From assembly GCF_027497175.1 (NCBI RefSeq), contig NZ_CP114901.1, forward strand, positions 5,828,001 to 5,892,000: 64,000 bases of DNA, written 5' to 3'. Position 1 is the stretch's first letter, and every line of letters begins with the position of its first letter. The notes under the pieces were generated by a model. The model was not told the origin of the DNA. It did not search any database and saw nothing but the letters and a program-made list of their open reading frames with translations. The position numbers were made by a program, and so were the translations under genes. Of the stretch, positions 29,042-39,140 are shown piece by piece. This DNA is from Verrucosispora sp. WMMD573 (lineage in GTDB: Bacteria > Actinomycetota > Actinomycetes > Mycobacteriales > Micromonosporaceae).

Positions 29042-30004
29042 GTGAAGCGACCCGACCGTCCCCTGGTCTCCATCACCCTGCTGCGTCGTCTGGCGTTCGC
29101 CAACATCGTCGCCAACGCCGCGATCGTCGTCACCGGCGGGGCGGTGCGGTTGACCGCGTCCGGGTTGGGCTGCCCCACCTGGCCCCGGTGTACCGACGAG
29201 TCGTACACCACCACGGCGGAGATGGGCATGCACGGGGTGATCGAGTTCGGCAACCGCCTGCTCACCTTCGTGCTGGTGCTGATCGCGGGGGCGACCCTGC
29301 TGGCCGCGCTCGCGTACCGGCCCCGGCGGCGCGGTGCGGTGCCGCTGGCGCTGGCCGTCGTGCTCGGCATCGTGGCCCAGGCGGTGATCGGCGGGATCAC
29401 CGTCCGCACCCAGCTGCATCCCTCGATCGTGGGCATTCACTTCGTGGTGTCGATGCTGCTGCTGCTCCTCGCGTACGCCCTGTGGCGTCGGGTGAGCGAG
29501 CCGGACGGCCGCAAGGTTCCGGTGGTGCCGCCGGCGCTGCGGTCTCTGACCTGGATCACCCTGGTGGCCAGCGCGGCGGTCATCGTCGTCGGGGTGGCGG
29601 TGACCGGCAGCGGCCCGCACGCGGGCGACGCCGACGCAGTCCGCAACGGCCTGGACCCGCAGACGATCTCCCAGATCCACGCCGACCTGGTGTTCCTGCT
29701 CGTCGGCCTGACCGTGGGTCTGTGGCTGGCGTTGCGCGCGGTCGGCGCGCCGGCGCGGGCGGTGCGGGCGGCGCTGACCCTGCTCCTGGTCGAGCTGGGG
29801 CAGGGGGTGATCGGCTTCGTGCAGTACTTCACCAACCTGCCGGCGCTGCTGGTCGGCCTGCACATGCTCGGCTCCTGCCTGGTCTGGCTCGCCACCCTCG
29901 CCCTGCTCTGGTCAACCCACCAACGCCACCCCACCACCCACCCCACCCCACCCACCACCCCCACCACCCCCTCCCACCCGACCCTCGCCCCCACCCCCGC
30001 CTAA
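29042..30004 (+). CDS. ctaA: Heme A synthase
   Basis: The 320-residue membrane protein converts heme O to heme A for cytochrome oxidase. Eight hydrophobic helices are seen. The heme-ligand or proton-relay histidines lie in the repeats MHGVIEFGNRLLT, LHPSIVGIHFVVS, QIHADLVFLLVG and LVGLHMLGSCLVW. The conserved extracellular Cys pair is in GLGCPTWPRC near 43-49. The C-terminus is an unusual 28-residue Pro/Thr-rich tail. The ctaB gene lies 1.6 kb away on the other strand. The GTG at 29042 seems to be used from a leaderless mRNA. Confidence 0.94.
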   Translation: MKRPDRPLVSITLLRRLAFANIVANAAIVVTGGAVRLTASGLGCPTWPRCTDESYTTTAEMGMHGVIEFGNRLLTFVLVLIAGATLLAALAYRPRRRGAVPLALAVVLGIVAQAVIGGITVRTQLHPSIVGIHFVVSMLLLLLAYALWRRVSEPDGRKVPVVPPALRSLTWITLVASAAVIVVGVAVTGSGPHAGDADAVRNGLDPQTISQIHADLVFLLVGLTVGLWLALRAVGAPARAVRAALTLLLVELGQGVIGFVQYFTNLPALLVGLHMLGSCLVWLATLALLWSTHQRHPTTHPTPPTTPTTPSHPTLAPTPA

Positions 30005-30013
30005 CCTCGCGCC

Positions 30014-30068
30014 GATCATGAACTTGTTGTCGGCCTCTCCGGCGTGGCGCGACAACAACTTCATGATC
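30014..30068. repeat. Intergenic palindromic element (copy B)
   Basis: Arms 30014-30032 and 30050-30068 pair at 18 of 19 positions around a 17-base loop. It lies in the gap between convergent ctaA and the ATP-grasp gene and may act as their terminator. Its loop side reads GGCGCGACAACA, related to the core of copy A (161-227). I recall similar GATCATGAA-type palindromes in Micromonosporaceae intergenic regions. Confidence 0.7.
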
Positions 30069-30109
30069 AACCCGTCGGGGCGGCGGGCCGTGGGACCTGG
30101 CTGGCGGGG

Positions 30110-31033
30110 TTAGGGGGTGGGGTGGGGCAGGTGGAGGGCGATGGCGTCGGCGAGGCGGCGGGGGGCGTGGTCGGCGTGGGCGAGGAAGAGTGAGGGCTCG
30201 GTCAGTTCGAGTTCCACGAGCACCGGGGCGCCATCGGCGCCGGGGATCAGGTCGACCCGGGCGTAGAGCAGGCGCTCGGATCCGCCCGGCACCGCCGCGA
30301 GGGCCTGCGCCGCGACGGCGAGTTGCGCCGGCTGGGCAATGCGGGCGGTGATCTCCTCGGCCCCGTTCAGCACCTCGTCACCCTGCTCCGGCCCGGTCAG
30401 TATCGGCCCCTTGCGGATGGCGTGGCTGAAGGTCAGCCCGGCCGGGCCGGCGAGGAAGAGCAGCGCGGTCTCACCGACGGTGTCGACCGCGGTCAGGTAC
30501 GGCTGGACCATGGCCACCCGACCGGTCGCGCCGAGCCGGCGTACGTGGGCCACCGCGAGATCCCGGTGCTCCGGGTCGGCCAGGTCGTACCGTCCGGTGC
30601 CCCGACTGCCCGCGCTCACCGTCGGCTTGATGACGTACTCACCACTGGTGGCGGGCGGCTGCCACGGCTCGCCGGGTAGCACCCAGCCGGTGGGTACGGT
30701 GGGCACGCCGGCCGCGGACAACTCGTCGAGGTAGCGCTTGTCGGTGTTCCAGCGCACCACGTCAGCCGGATTGACCAGCCGCGGCACGCGAGCCGCCCAG
30801 GCGACGAAGTCGTCCCGGCGGAACAGGTAGTCCCAGGGCGAGCGGAGCACGGCCAGGTCGTAGCGGGCCCAGTCGACGGCCGGGTCGTCCCAGACGACGG
30901 GGTCGGCGACGATCCCCCGGACGGCCAACGGGGCCACCACGAGACGATCGTCCTCGTGGAGGTCGGCCAGGTCCGCGCAGGTAACGAGAGCGACCCGGGG
31001 TTTCCCCCGGGTCGGCTGGTGGTGTTCGGTCAA
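30110..31033 (-). CDS. ATP-grasp domain protein (RimK/DcsG-like)
   Basis: The 307-residue protein has an N-terminal preATP-grasp domain, with LRSPWDYLFRRDDF near 65-78 and NPADVVRWNTDKRYLDEL near 88-105. The ATP-grasp domain follows, with EYVIKPTVSAGSRGTGRY near 131-148 and the metal-binding VLVELELTEPSLFL near 272-285. The WN(T)DK and VELELTEPSLF motifs are those of actinobacterial stand-alone ATP-grasp proteins related to the cycloserine ligase DcsG. The substrate is unknown. The only available start is TTG at 31033, five bases after the stop of the upstream gene, so it is probably translated by coupling. Confidence 0.85.
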   Translation of the reverse strand: MTEHHQPTRGKPRVALVTCADLADLHEDDRLVVAPLAVRGIVADPVVWDDPAVDWARYDLAVLRSPWDYLFRRDDFVAWAARVPRLVNPADVVRWNTDKRYLDELSAAGVPTVPTGWVLPGEPWQPPATSGEYVIKPTVSAGSRGTGRYDLADPEHRDLAVAHVRRLGATGRVAMVQPYLTAVDTVGETALLFLAGPAGLTFSHAIRKGPILTGPEQGDEVLNGAEEITARIAQPAQLAVAAQALAAVPGGSERLLYARVDLIPGADGAPVLVELELTEPSLFLAHADHAPRRLADAIALHLPHPTP

Positions 31034-31038
31034 TTATC

Positions 31039-31374
31039 TCAACGGGCCATCGTGCGTCGGGCCATCGAACGCCAGAGGTCGTTGCTCGGGCGCATCTGGT
31101 CCATCAGTTCCCGTTCCCAGGCGTTCTCCACGGCAACCCCGGCCTGCGCACAGGCCTCGCGGGCGGTCACCGTGTCCTCGGCGAACTGGTCGCCCCACGC
31201 GCCGTCGGAGCCCACCAGGACGATGCGGGCACCGCGCTTGCCGACGTACTCGATGACCGCCTTCGCCCCGCCATGCTCGGCGGCGAACGACCGGATGCCC
31301 GCGATCAGGCCGTTGGGCGCCTGCCCGGAGGCGGTCTGACCGGTCGTCAGCGTCGTATCGGAACCATCTGCCAT
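31039..31374 (-). CDS. Conserved hypothetical protein
   Basis: The 111-residue soluble protein (MADGSDTTLTTGQTASGQAP at its start) is not one I recognise. The middle shows alternating beta and helix segments (AKAVIEYVGKRGARIVLVGS, DGAWGDQFAED) and the end is Arg/Met-rich (WRSMARRTMAR). It is followed within five bases by the ATP-grasp gene on the same strand, so the two form an operon. Its upstream gap (31375-31570) is unusually AT-rich between about 31395 and 31530 and probably holds the promoter. No catalytic motif is evident. Confidence 0.7.
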   Translation of the reverse strand: MADGSDTTLTTGQTASGQAPNGLIAGIRSFAAEHGGAKAVIEYVGKRGARIVLVGSDGAWGDQFAEDTVTAREACAQAGVAVENAWERELMDQMRPSNDLWRSMARRTMAR

Positions 31375-31570
31375 AACGTGAAGACTAAGCAGAGATGCAC
31401 CCGGACGGGCGAGAACCATCAACCTTTTGTGATACCCATTACCCGCAGGTTTAAGGAATACCAAAGACGTTTCGCCCGTATTTATCAGCCCCAAAACGGG
31501 TCAATCGGAGCCGCAAAACGCCATCAAGCGGGCCTTCGCCGGGGGTGGGAGATCCGGGCGCGGCCAGCCG

Positions 31571-32527
31571 TCAGAGCAGGGCGTCAAGGGCCGCGGCGGC
31601 GAAGACGATGGTCAGGTACGAGGTCGACCAGTGGAACAGCCGCATCGGTCTGACCGGCTCGCCCCGACGGGCCCGCCCCGCGAGGCGGTGCGCCTCGGCC
31701 AGGAAGATCGCGCCCACCACCAGCGTCGGGACGCCGTAGACCGCGCTCAGCCCCAACGCCCACACGGCCAGCGAGGTCAGCACGGTCAGCCAGGCGAACA
31801 GCACGATCTCGGCGTTGACCCGCCGGACCGAGGCGACCACCGGGAGCATCGGGATGCCGGCCCTCGCGTAGTCGTCCTTGTACTTCATGGCCAGTGGGTA
31901 GAAGTGCGGCATCTGCCAGAAGAAGACCACCCCGAACAGCGCCCACGCCACCGGCGACAGCGAGCCGGTCACCGCCGCCCAGCCGATCAACACCGGCGCT
32001 GCGCCGCAGGCGCCGCCCCAGAAGGTGTTCGCCGTGGTCGTACGCTTGAGCCACAGGGTGTAGACGACGTCGTAGTAGACGATCGCGGCCAGCGTGAGCC
32101 CGGCGGCGAGCAGATTGGTGAAGACCGCCATCAACGCGACCGAGACCACCGCCAGCACCAGTCCGAAGACCAGCGCGTTACGGGGCGTCACGGTGTGCGC
32201 CGGCAGCGGCCGTCGCTTCGTCCGCCGCATCAACTGGTCGATGTCCCGGTCGATGTAGCAGTTGAGCACGCTGGCCGCGCCCGCCGCGAGCGAGCCGCCG
32301 ACCAGCACCACCGCGACCAGCCACAGCGACGGCAACCCGCCGTGCGCGAGCATCATCGCGGGCACCGTGGTGACCAGCAGCAACTCCACGATCCGCGGCT
32401 TGGTCAGCGTCACGTACGCCGCCACCACCGCCCGCAGGTCGCGGGGGCGGGCTGGGGTCTCCCCGGCCGTACGCACCGGCGGCTGCCCGGCAGGGTTACT
32501 GACGGGGCGCTCGGTGATCATGCTCAC
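31571..32527 (-). CDS. ctaB: Protoheme IX farnesyltransferase (heme O synthase)
   Basis: The protein of about 318 residues is a UbiA-family prenyltransferase that makes heme O. The first Asp-rich motif is in [20 protein letters not shown] and the second region is [14 protein letters not shown]; several hydrophobic helices are clear. GTG at 32527 (VSMITERP) is favoured because GGAAGG lies 9 bases before it; ATG at 32521 is possible. It is divergent from tkt, an arrangement common in actinobacteria. The 289-base gap to tkt contains both promoters; a TAGGGT -10-like element at 32766-32771 may serve tkt. Confidence 0.95.
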   Translation of the reverse strand: MSMITERPVSNPAGQPPVRTAGETPARPRDLRAVVAAYVTLTKPRIVELLLVTTVPAMMLAHGGLPSLWLVAVVLVGGSLAAGAASVLNCYIDRDIDQLMRRTKRRPLPAHTVTPRNALVFGLVLAVVSVALMAVFTNLLAAGLTLAAIVYYDVVYTLWLKRTTTANTFWGGACGAAPVLIGWAAVTGSLSPVAWALFGVVFFWQMPHFYPLAMKYKDDYARAGIPMLPVVASVRRVNAEIVLFAWLTVLTSLAVWALGLSAVYGVPTLVVGAIFLAEAHRLAGRARRGEPVRPMRLFHWSTSYLTIVFAAAALDALL

Positions 32528-32816
32528 GGATTGCCACCTTCCGGCGTCGGGAGGGGAGGTCACGGCGGCGGGACCGACTCGGGTCCACACACCGACCCAC
32601 ACACTACGCGTCGTCGTTTTGGCTGCCCGGGCGACCCGGTAACGGTGCCAGTCGTCACACCGGAGGCTGGCGGGCGGGCCGGTGACGAGGGTGAACCGGG
32701 AAGCGCACCCGAAACGTACAGATCAGCATGCTGAGATCCTCGGGCGCACGTTTAGCCGCGCTCGATAGGGTCACCAGTGAGGGTTCCGCCCATCTCGCCG
32801 AGGAGCACAAACCACC

Positions 32817-34955
32817 GTGGCTGCCAACCGACCCGCGCACCCCGCACTTGACTGGTCCGATCTCGACCGCCGTGCCGTGGACACCGTCCGCGTACTGGCC
32901 ATGGATGCCGTGGAGAAATCCGGCAACGGCCACCCGGGCACCGCGATGAGCCTCGCCCCCGCGGCGTACCTGCTGTTCAACCGGGTGATGCGGCACAACC
33001 CCGCCGATCCGAACTGGCCCGGCCGGGACCGCTTCGTGCTCTCCGCCGGGCACTCCAGCCTCACGCTGTACATCCAGCTCTTCCTCGCCGGCTACCCGCT
33101 CAGCCTGGACGACCTCAAGTCGCTGCGGCAGTGGGGTTCGCTCACCCCGGGGCACCCCGAGCACGGGCACACCCCCGGTGTGGAGACCACCACCGGCCCG
33201 CTCGGGCAGGGCCTGGGCAACGCCGTCGGCATGGCGATGGCGGCACGACGCGAACGCGGCCTGTTCGACCCGGAGGCCGAGGCCGGTGAGTCCGCCTTCG
33301 ACCACCACATCTGGTGCATCGCCTCCGACGGCGACATCGAGGAGGGCATCAGCCACGAGGCCAGCGCCCTGGCCGGGCACCAGCAACTGGGCAACCTCTG
33401 CGTGATCTACGACGACAACGAGATCTCGATCGAGGACGACACCCGCATCGCGCTGAGCGAGGACGTCGCGGCCCGTTACGCCGCGTACGGCTGGCACGTG
33501 CAGACGGTCGACTGGCGGCGCGGCGACGCCGAGCAGGGCGACTACCACGAGAACGTCGACGAGCTGTACCAGGCGCTGCTGGCCGCCAAGGTGGAGACGG
33601 GTCGCCCGTCGTTCATCGCGTTGCGCACCATCATCGGCTGGCCGGCACCGAACAAGCAGAACACCGGCAAGATCCACGGCTCGGCGCTCGGCGGCGACGA
33701 GGTGGCCGCCACCAAGGAGATCCTCGGCTTCGATCCGGCCGGCACGTTCGAGGTCACCGAGGAGGTGCTCGGGCACACCCGGTCGGCGCTGCGGCGCGGC
33801 GAGGCCGCGCAGCAGGAGTGGACGACCACCTTCGACTCGTGGTCGAAGGCCAACCCCGAACGCCGCGCCCTCTACGACCGGCTGGCCGGCCGGACGCTGC
33901 CCGAGGGCTGGACGGACGCCCTGCCGGAGTTCCCCGCCGACGCCAAGGGTGTCGCCACCCGGGCCGCCTCCGGCAAGGTGCTGGCCGCGCTCGCGCCGGT
34001 GCTGCCCGAGCTGTGGGGCGGCTCGGCCGACCTGGCCGAGAGCAACAACACCACGATGAAGGGCGAGCCCTCCTTCGTGCCCAGCCAGTACGCCACCAAG
34101 GAGTTCCCCGGCCACGAGTACGGCCGCACGCTGCACTTCGGCATCCGCGAGCACGCCATGGGCGCGATCCTCAACGGCATCGCCCTGCACGGCGGCACCC
34201 GCCCGTACGGCGGCACCTTCCTGGTCTTCAGCGACTACATGCGGCCGTCCGTCCGGTTGGCCGCGTTGATGAAGCTGCCGGTGGTCTACGTCTGGACGCA
34301 CGACTCCATCGGACTCGGTGAGGACGGCCCGACCCACCAGCCGGTGGAGCACCTGACCGCGCTGCGGGCCATTCCCGGCCTGGACGTGGTCCGCCCGGCC
34401 GACGCCAACGAGACCGCCTGGGCCTGGCGGCAGGCCCTGGAGCACACCGACCGGCCGACCGCGTTGGCGCTGAGCCGGCAGCCGCTGCCGACGCTGGACC
34501 GCGCGCAGCTGGCCAGCGCGGAGGGGGTCGCCAAGGGCGGCTACGTGCTGGCCGAGGCGTCCAACGGCAAGCCCGAGGTGATCATCGTCGGTACCGGCTC
34601 CGAGGTGCAGCTCTGCCTCACCGCCAGGGAGCGGTTGGAGGCCGACGGCACTCCCACCCGGGTCGTGTCGATGCCCTGCCAGGAGTGGTTCTTCGAGCAG
34701 GACGAGGCGTACCGCGAGTCGGTGCTGCCGCGCGGGGTAAGGGCCCGGGTGAGCGTGGAGGCGGGCATCGCGATGTCCTGGCGCGGCGTCGTCGGCGACT
34801 GCGGCGAGAGCGTAAGCCTGGAGCACTACGGCGCGAGTGCCCCGCACTCCGTGCTCTTCGAGCAGTTCGGCTTCACGCCGGACCGGATCGTCGCCGCCGC
34901 GCACGCGGCGCAGACCCGGGTCGGCGACATCACCGGTTTCACGACCGGCAACTGA
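32817..34955 (+). CDS. tkt: Transketolase
   Basis: The 712-residue thiamine-diphosphate enzyme moves two-carbon units in the pentose phosphate pathway. The TPP-binding region [14 protein letters not shown] (36-49), the [11 protein letters not shown] segment near 171-181 with YDDNEIS near 199, and the pyrimidine-domain [15 protein letters not shown] near 492-506 are all present. The length is normal. The GTG at 32817 follows AGGAG (32801-32805). It opens the tkt-tal-zwf-opcA-pgl cluster, the standard actinobacterial order, and is 17 bases before tal. Confidence 0.97.
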   Translation: MAANRPAHPALDWSDLDRRAVDTVRVLAMDAVEKSGNGHPGTAMSLAPAAYLLFNRVMRHNPADPNWPGRDRFVLSAGHSSLTLYIQLFLAGYPLSLDDLKSLRQWGSLTPGHPEHGHTPGVETTTGPLGQGLGNAVGMAMAARRERGLFDPEAEAGESAFDHHIWCIASDGDIEEGISHEASALAGHQQLGNLCVIYDDNEISIEDDTRIALSEDVAARYAAYGWHVQTVDWRRGDAEQGDYHENVDELYQALLAAKVETGRPSFIALRTIIGWPAPNKQNTGKIHGSALGGDEVAATKEILGFDPAGTFEVTEEVLGHTRSALRRGEAAQQEWTTTFDSWSKANPERRALYDRLAGRTLPEGWTDALPEFPADAKGVATRAASGKVLAALAPVLPELWGGSADLAESNNTTMKGEPSFVPSQYATKEFPGHEYGRTLHFGIREHAMGAILNGIALHGGTRPYGGTFLVFSDYMRPSVRLAALMKLPVVYVWTHDSIGLGEDGPTHQPVEHLTALRAIPGLDVVRPADANETAWAWRQALEHTDRPTALALSRQPLPTLDRAQLASAEGVAKGGYVLAEASNGKPEVIIVGTGSEVQLCLTARERLEADGTPTRVVSMPCQEWFFEQDEAYRESVLPRGVRARVSVEAGIAMSWRGVVGDCGESVSLEHYGASAPHSVLFEQFGFTPDRIVAAAHAAQTRVGDITGFTTGN

Positions 34956-34972
34956 GGGGAGCGTTGGCGCAC

Positions 34973-36154
34973 ATGACGACCGACAGGCTGGGCGAGCTGA
35001 CCGCCGCGGGAGTGGCGGTCTGGCTCGACGATCTATCCCGGGTACGACTGAACTCCGGCGGGCTCGACCAGCTGCGCCGGGACAAGCACGTGGTCGGGGT
35101 CACCACCAACCCGACCATCTTCGCCAAGGCGCTGAGCGACGCCGACACCTACGACTGGCAGCTGCGCGACCTGGCCACCCGCGACGTGGACGTGGAAGAG
35201 GCCGTCCGGATGCTCACCACGTACGACGTGCGGTGGGCCTGTGACGTGATGCGCCCGGCGTACGACGCCAGCGACGGCGTCGACGGCCGGGTCTCGATCG
35301 AGGTGGACCCGCGTTCGGCACACGATTCGGCCAAGACCATCGCCGAGGCGAAGGCCCTGTGGTGGCTGGTGGACCGGCCGAACCTGTTCATCAAGATCCC
35401 GGCGACCGAGGCCGGGCTGCCGGCGATCACCGCGGCCCTGGCCGAGGGGATCAGCGTCAACGTCACCCTCATCTTCGGCCTTGACCGCTACTCGCAGGTG
35501 ATGGAGGCGTTCCTGGCCGGGCTGGAGCAGGCGAAGGCGAACGGCCACGACCTGAGCACCATCGGCTCGGTGGCCTCGTTCTTCGTCTCCCGGGTGGACA
35601 GCGAGGTGGACAAGCGGCTGGAGAAGATCGGCTCGGAGCAGGCCAAGGCGCTGCGGGGCAAAGCCGCGGTGGCCAACGCGCGGCTGGCGTACGAACGCTA
35701 CAGCGAGGTCTTCTCCACCGACAGGTGGCGGGCGCTGGCTGACGCCGGTGCCCACCCGCAGCGCCCGCTGTGGGCCTCCACCTCGACAAAGAACCCGGAC
35801 TACCGGGACGTCATCTACGTCGAGGAGCTGATCGCGCCCGGCACGGTCAACACCATGCCGGAGCCGGTCATCCACGCCTACGCCGAGCACGGCGAGACCC
35901 ACCCGGACACCGTCACCGGCGCGTACGACGACGCCCGGGGCGTCTTCGCCGCCCTGAAGTCGGTGGGCGTGGACCTGGCCGACGTGATCGCCACCCTGGA
36001 ACGGGAGGGCGTGGAGAAGTTCGAGGCCAGCTGGCAGGAACTGCTCGACGGCGTCCGCAAGTCGCTGGCCGCCGCCGGCCGGGGCAGCAGCAGTCCCGGC
36101 GACGCCGCCCGGGGCAACGCCGACGCCGCCGCGCGTGCCGGAGGAAACGCGTGA
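34973..36154 (+). CDS. tal: Transaldolase
   Basis: The 393-residue protein moves dihydroxyacetone units in the pentose phosphate pathway. The Schiff-base Lys is Lys141 in [12 protein letters not shown], and [12 protein letters not shown] near 42-53 is the N-terminal signature. The C-terminus carries an extra Ala/Gly-rich tail of about 25 residues. ATG at 34973 is 12 bases after GAGGGGA. A hairpin at 36173-36207 follows, suggesting partial termination before zwf. Confidence 0.97.
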   Translation: MTTDRLGELTAAGVAVWLDDLSRVRLNSGGLDQLRRDKHVVGVTTNPTIFAKALSDADTYDWQLRDLATRDVDVEEAVRMLTTYDVRWACDVMRPAYDASDGVDGRVSIEVDPRSAHDSAKTIAEAKALWWLVDRPNLFIKIPATEAGLPAITAALAEGISVNVTLIFGLDRYSQVMEAFLAGLEQAKANGHDLSTIGSVASFFVSRVDSEVDKRLEKIGSEQAKALRGKAAVANARLAYERYSEVFSTDRWRALADAGAHPQRPLWASTSTKNPDYRDVIYVEELIAPGTVNTMPEPVIHAYAEHGETHPDTVTGAYDDARGVFAALKSVGVDLADVIATLEREGVEKFEASWQELLDGVRKSLAAAGRGSSSPGDAARGNADAAARAGGNA

Positions 36155-36172
36155 CGGTGCCGGCCGGCAGGA

Positions 36173-36207
36173 CCCACGCCGCCACCTGCACCGGGTGGCG
36201 GCGTGGG
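36173..36207 (+). terminator. Terminator-like hairpin between tal and zwf
   Basis: Arms 36173-36186 and 36194-36207 are a perfect 14-bp inverted repeat, 19 bases after the tal stop. The rest of the gap 36155-36458 shows no gene and probably contains a separate zwf promoter. Confidence 0.65.
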
Positions 36208-36458
36208 CCGGTGGTGCAACGAGAACGGTTCGCAGGTGGGTAGCTTTTTCAGACAACCGGTACGGTCGACGTTGATCTACCGGTGCCCGGAACCCCGTAC
36301 TCCTGTCGGGGAGTCGCCGGCGGCAGCCGGTGCCCCTGGCCGCTCGGTAACGTCCGCTGCCGCACCGGCAGCCGACCGATCGGCCGGCGGACCTCGGCGC
36401 GATGGGTCGCTCCGGGCATGACGATGGACGACGTGGACGAGCGGAGCGAGGAGGCGGC

Positions 36459-37973
36459 GTGAACCCGCTGCGCGACCCGCAGGATCGGCGCTTGCCCCGG
36501 ATTCCGGAGCCGTGTGCTCTGGTGATCTTCGGGGTGACCGGTGACCTGGCTCAGAAGAAACTGCTACCTGCGGTCTACGACCTGGCCAACCGGGGGCTGT
36601 TGCCGCCCGGCTTCGTGGTCGTCGGGTTCGCCCGGCGGGACTGGGGCGACGGCGATTTCGCCTCGCTGGCTCGCGAGGCGGCAATGGCCCACGCCCGGAC
36701 ACCGTGGCGGGAGGAGGTGTGGTCACGACTCGAACACAACATCAAGTTCGTCGGCGGGTCGTTCGACGACGACACCGCCTTCGACAACCTCGCCCGCTGC
36801 CTGGAAGGTCTGCGCGACAGCCACGGCATCCACGGCAACGTGGCCTTCTACTTCTCCATCCCACCGACGGCGTTCCCGGTGGTCCTCAAGCAACTGGCCC
36901 GCACCGGCATGGCCGACAACGAGAAGTGCGGCGGCTGGCGCCGGGTGGTGGTGGAGAAGCCGTTCGGCCACGACCTGCCCTCGGCCAAGGCGCTCAACGA
37001 CCTGGTCGACGACGTCTTCACCCGGCAGGACGTCTTCCGCATCGACCACTACCTGGGCAAGGAGACGGTCCAGAACATCCTCGCCCTGCGCTTCGCCAAC
37101 AGCCTCTTCGAGCCGCTGTGGAACTCGCAGTACGTCGACTCGGTGCAGATCACCATGGCCGAGGACGTGGGCATCGGCAGCCGGGCGGGGTTCTACGACT
37201 CGGTCGGCACCGCCCGCGACGTGTTGCAGAACCACCTGCTGCAACTGCTCGCCCTGGTGGCGATGGAGGAGCCGACCAGCTTCGACGCCGACGAGATCCG
37301 GGCCGAGAAGCTGAAGGTACTCAAGGCCATCACGCTGCCCAAGGATGTCACCCAGGGCACGGTGCGCGGTCAGTACCTGCCCGGCTGGGTCGGCGGGCAG
37401 CGGGCCAGAGGCTATCTGGAGGAGGACGGCGTCCCGTCGACGTCGACCACCGAAACGTACGTGGCGGTGCGGCTGGGCATCCAGAACCGCCGGTGGGCGG
37501 AGGTGCCGTTCTACATCCGGGCCGGTAAGCGGCTGCCGCGGCGGGTCACCGAGGTGGCGGTGGTGTTCAAGCAGGCACCGCACCTGCCGTTCAATCCGGC
37601 CGACATGGAGATGCTCGGCAACAACCAGCTGGTGATCCGGGTCCAGCCGGACGAGGGCGTGGTGCTCAAGTTCGGTTCGAAGGTGCCCGGCACCACGATG
37701 GAGGTCCGCGACATCGCAATGGACTTCCAGTACGGCGAGGCGTTCACCGAGTCCAGCCCCGAGGCGTACGAGCGGCTGGTGTTGGATGTGCTGATCGGCG
37801 ACCGGACGCTGTTCCCGGACGCCGCCGAGGTCGAGCAGAGCTGGGCCGTGGTGGACCCGCTGGAGCACGCCTGGGAGGGCACCAGGCCCGAGCCCTACCG
37901 GTCCGGCGAGTGGGGGCCCCGGGCCGCCGACGAGATGCTGGCCCGCGAGGGCCGGGCCTGGCGGCGGGCGTGA
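36459..37973 (+). CDS. zwf: Glucose-6-phosphate 1-dehydrogenase
   Basis: The 504-residue enzyme makes 6-phosphogluconolactone and NADPH. The coenzyme loop [11 protein letters not shown] is near 25-35, and the active site RIDHYLGKE contains Asp196-His197. [16 protein letters not shown] marks the C-terminal domain. GTG at 36459 has GAGGAGG upstream; the ATG frame further upstream lacks a ribosome site. The downstream genes opcA and pgl complete the oxidative branch. Confidence 0.97.
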   Translation: MNPLRDPQDRRLPRIPEPCALVIFGVTGDLAQKKLLPAVYDLANRGLLPPGFVVVGFARRDWGDGDFASLAREAAMAHARTPWREEVWSRLEHNIKFVGGSFDDDTAFDNLARCLEGLRDSHGIHGNVAFYFSIPPTAFPVVLKQLARTGMADNEKCGGWRRVVVEKPFGHDLPSAKALNDLVDDVFTRQDVFRIDHYLGKETVQNILALRFANSLFEPLWNSQYVDSVQITMAEDVGIGSRAGFYDSVGTARDVLQNHLLQLLALVAMEEPTSFDADEIRAEKLKVLKAITLPKDVTQGTVRGQYLPGWVGGQRARGYLEEDGVPSTSTTETYVAVRLGIQNRRWAEVPFYIRAGKRLPRRVTEVAVVFKQAPHLPFNPADMEMLGNNQLVIRVQPDEGVVLKFGSKVPGTTMEVRDIAMDFQYGEAFTESSPEAYERLVLDVLIGDRTLFPDAAEVEQSWAVVDPLEHAWEGTRPEPYRSGEWGPRAADEMLAREGRAWRRA

Positions 37974-38064
37974 GCGAGCGATTCATCGGGCTCGGCAGCG
38001 CGGCGGCTCGCGCCGCCGGTGAGCGGAGCGAGGCGACGCGAGGCGAGCGAAGCAGGAGGCTGCG

Positions 38065-39081
38065 GTGATCGGACTGTGGGACACCACCGGCAACGAGGTG
38101 GTCAAGGCGCTCGCCGCGGAACGACGCAGCGCCGGCGGGGTGGCCAGCGGGATGGCGCTGACGCTGATCGTGGTGGTCGACGAGAAGCGGGTCCGTGAGG
38201 CGGAGGCGGCGGCCACCATCGCCGCCGCCGCGCACCCGTGCCGGCTGCTGGTGGTGGTCCGCTCCGACGTGGACCGGGACCGCAACCGGCTCGACGCCGA
38301 GATCGTGGTCGGCGGGCGGCTGGGCCCCTGCGAGGCCGTGGTGATGCGGATGTACGGACGGCTGGCGCTGCACGCCGAGTCCGTGGTGATGCCGTTGCTG
38401 GTGCCGGACGTACCGGTGGTCACCTGGTGGCACGGTGAGCCGCCGGAGGAGATCGCCACCGACTTCCTCGGTGTGGTCGCCGACCGGCGCATCACCGACT
38501 CCGCGCAGGCCGCCGACCCGATCGCGGCACTGCGGCAGCGGGCCCGCGACTACGTCTCCGGCGACACCGACCTCGCCTGGACCAGGATCACGCCGTGGCG
38601 CACCCTGGTGGCCGGTGCGTTCGACACCACGGACGCGCAGCTCACCGAGGCGGCGTTGGTCGCGCCACCCACCGACCCGACGGCCGCGCTGATGCGGGGC
38701 TGGCTGCGCAGCCGGCTCGGCATCAAGCCACGCTGGGACCGGACCCGGGAGTTCCCCCGGATGCGGGAGGTCCAGTTGCGCTGCGCCAACGGCGACGAGT
38801 TGACGCTGACCCGGGAGGACAGCGTGGCCACGTTCCGGCGGACCGGCCAGGAGGATCGGATCCTGCCGCTGGTGCGCCGGCCGCTCGGCGACGAGTTGGC
38901 CGAGGAGCTGCGCCGGCTCGGCACCGACCAGGTGTACGCGGAGGCGTTGGGCGCGTTCGCCGGGCTCAGCAACCTGGACCGACGGCCCAGTCAGCGGGTG
39001 CACGTGTGGAAGGATCCGGCCACCGCCCAGCGGGCCGAGGCCGGCGTCACCGCGCACGCCACGACGAACACCGGCTCCTGA
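38065..39081 (+). CDS. opcA: Glucose-6-phosphate dehydrogenase assembly protein OpcA
   Basis: The 338-residue protein belongs to the OpcA family, which activates or assembles Zwf in cyanobacteria and actinobacteria. Typical segments are the N-terminal MALTLIVVVDEK, the central VPVVTWWHGEPPEEIATDFLG near 116-136 and WTRITPWRTLVAGAFD near 172-187. The GTG at 38065 follows AGGAGG (38053-38058). The 91-base gap after zwf carries repeated GAGCG/GCGAG runs of unknown meaning. Confidence 0.95.
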   Translation: MIGLWDTTGNEVVKALAAERRSAGGVASGMALTLIVVVDEKRVREAEAAATIAAAAHPCRLLVVVRSDVDRDRNRLDAEIVVGGRLGPCEAVVMRMYGRLALHAESVVMPLLVPDVPVVTWWHGEPPEEIATDFLGVVADRRITDSAQAADPIAALRQRARDYVSGDTDLAWTRITPWRTLVAGAFDTTDAQLTEAALVAPPTDPTAALMRGWLRSRLGIKPRWDRTREFPRMREVQLRCANGDELTLTREDSVATFRRTGQEDRILPLVRRPLGDELAEELRRLGTDQVYAEALGAFAGLSNLDRRPSQRVHVWKDPATAQRAEAGVTAHATTNTGS

Positions 39082-39140
39082 CCCCTCCCACCCCTCCGGT
39101 AGGCACGACACCGACCGCCCGGCGGTCGCGGAAGGACACC

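Noticed and set aside
32655..34904. 749-codon open frame antisense to tkt
   Set aside because: Transketolase on the plus strand is complete and motif-perfect; the antisense product has no recognisable domain.
37974..38064. Runs of GAGCG/GCGAG repeats before opcA as a possible regulatory repeat
   Set aside because: Similar runs are frequent before starts in high-GC actinobacteria and show no fixed unit or spacing.
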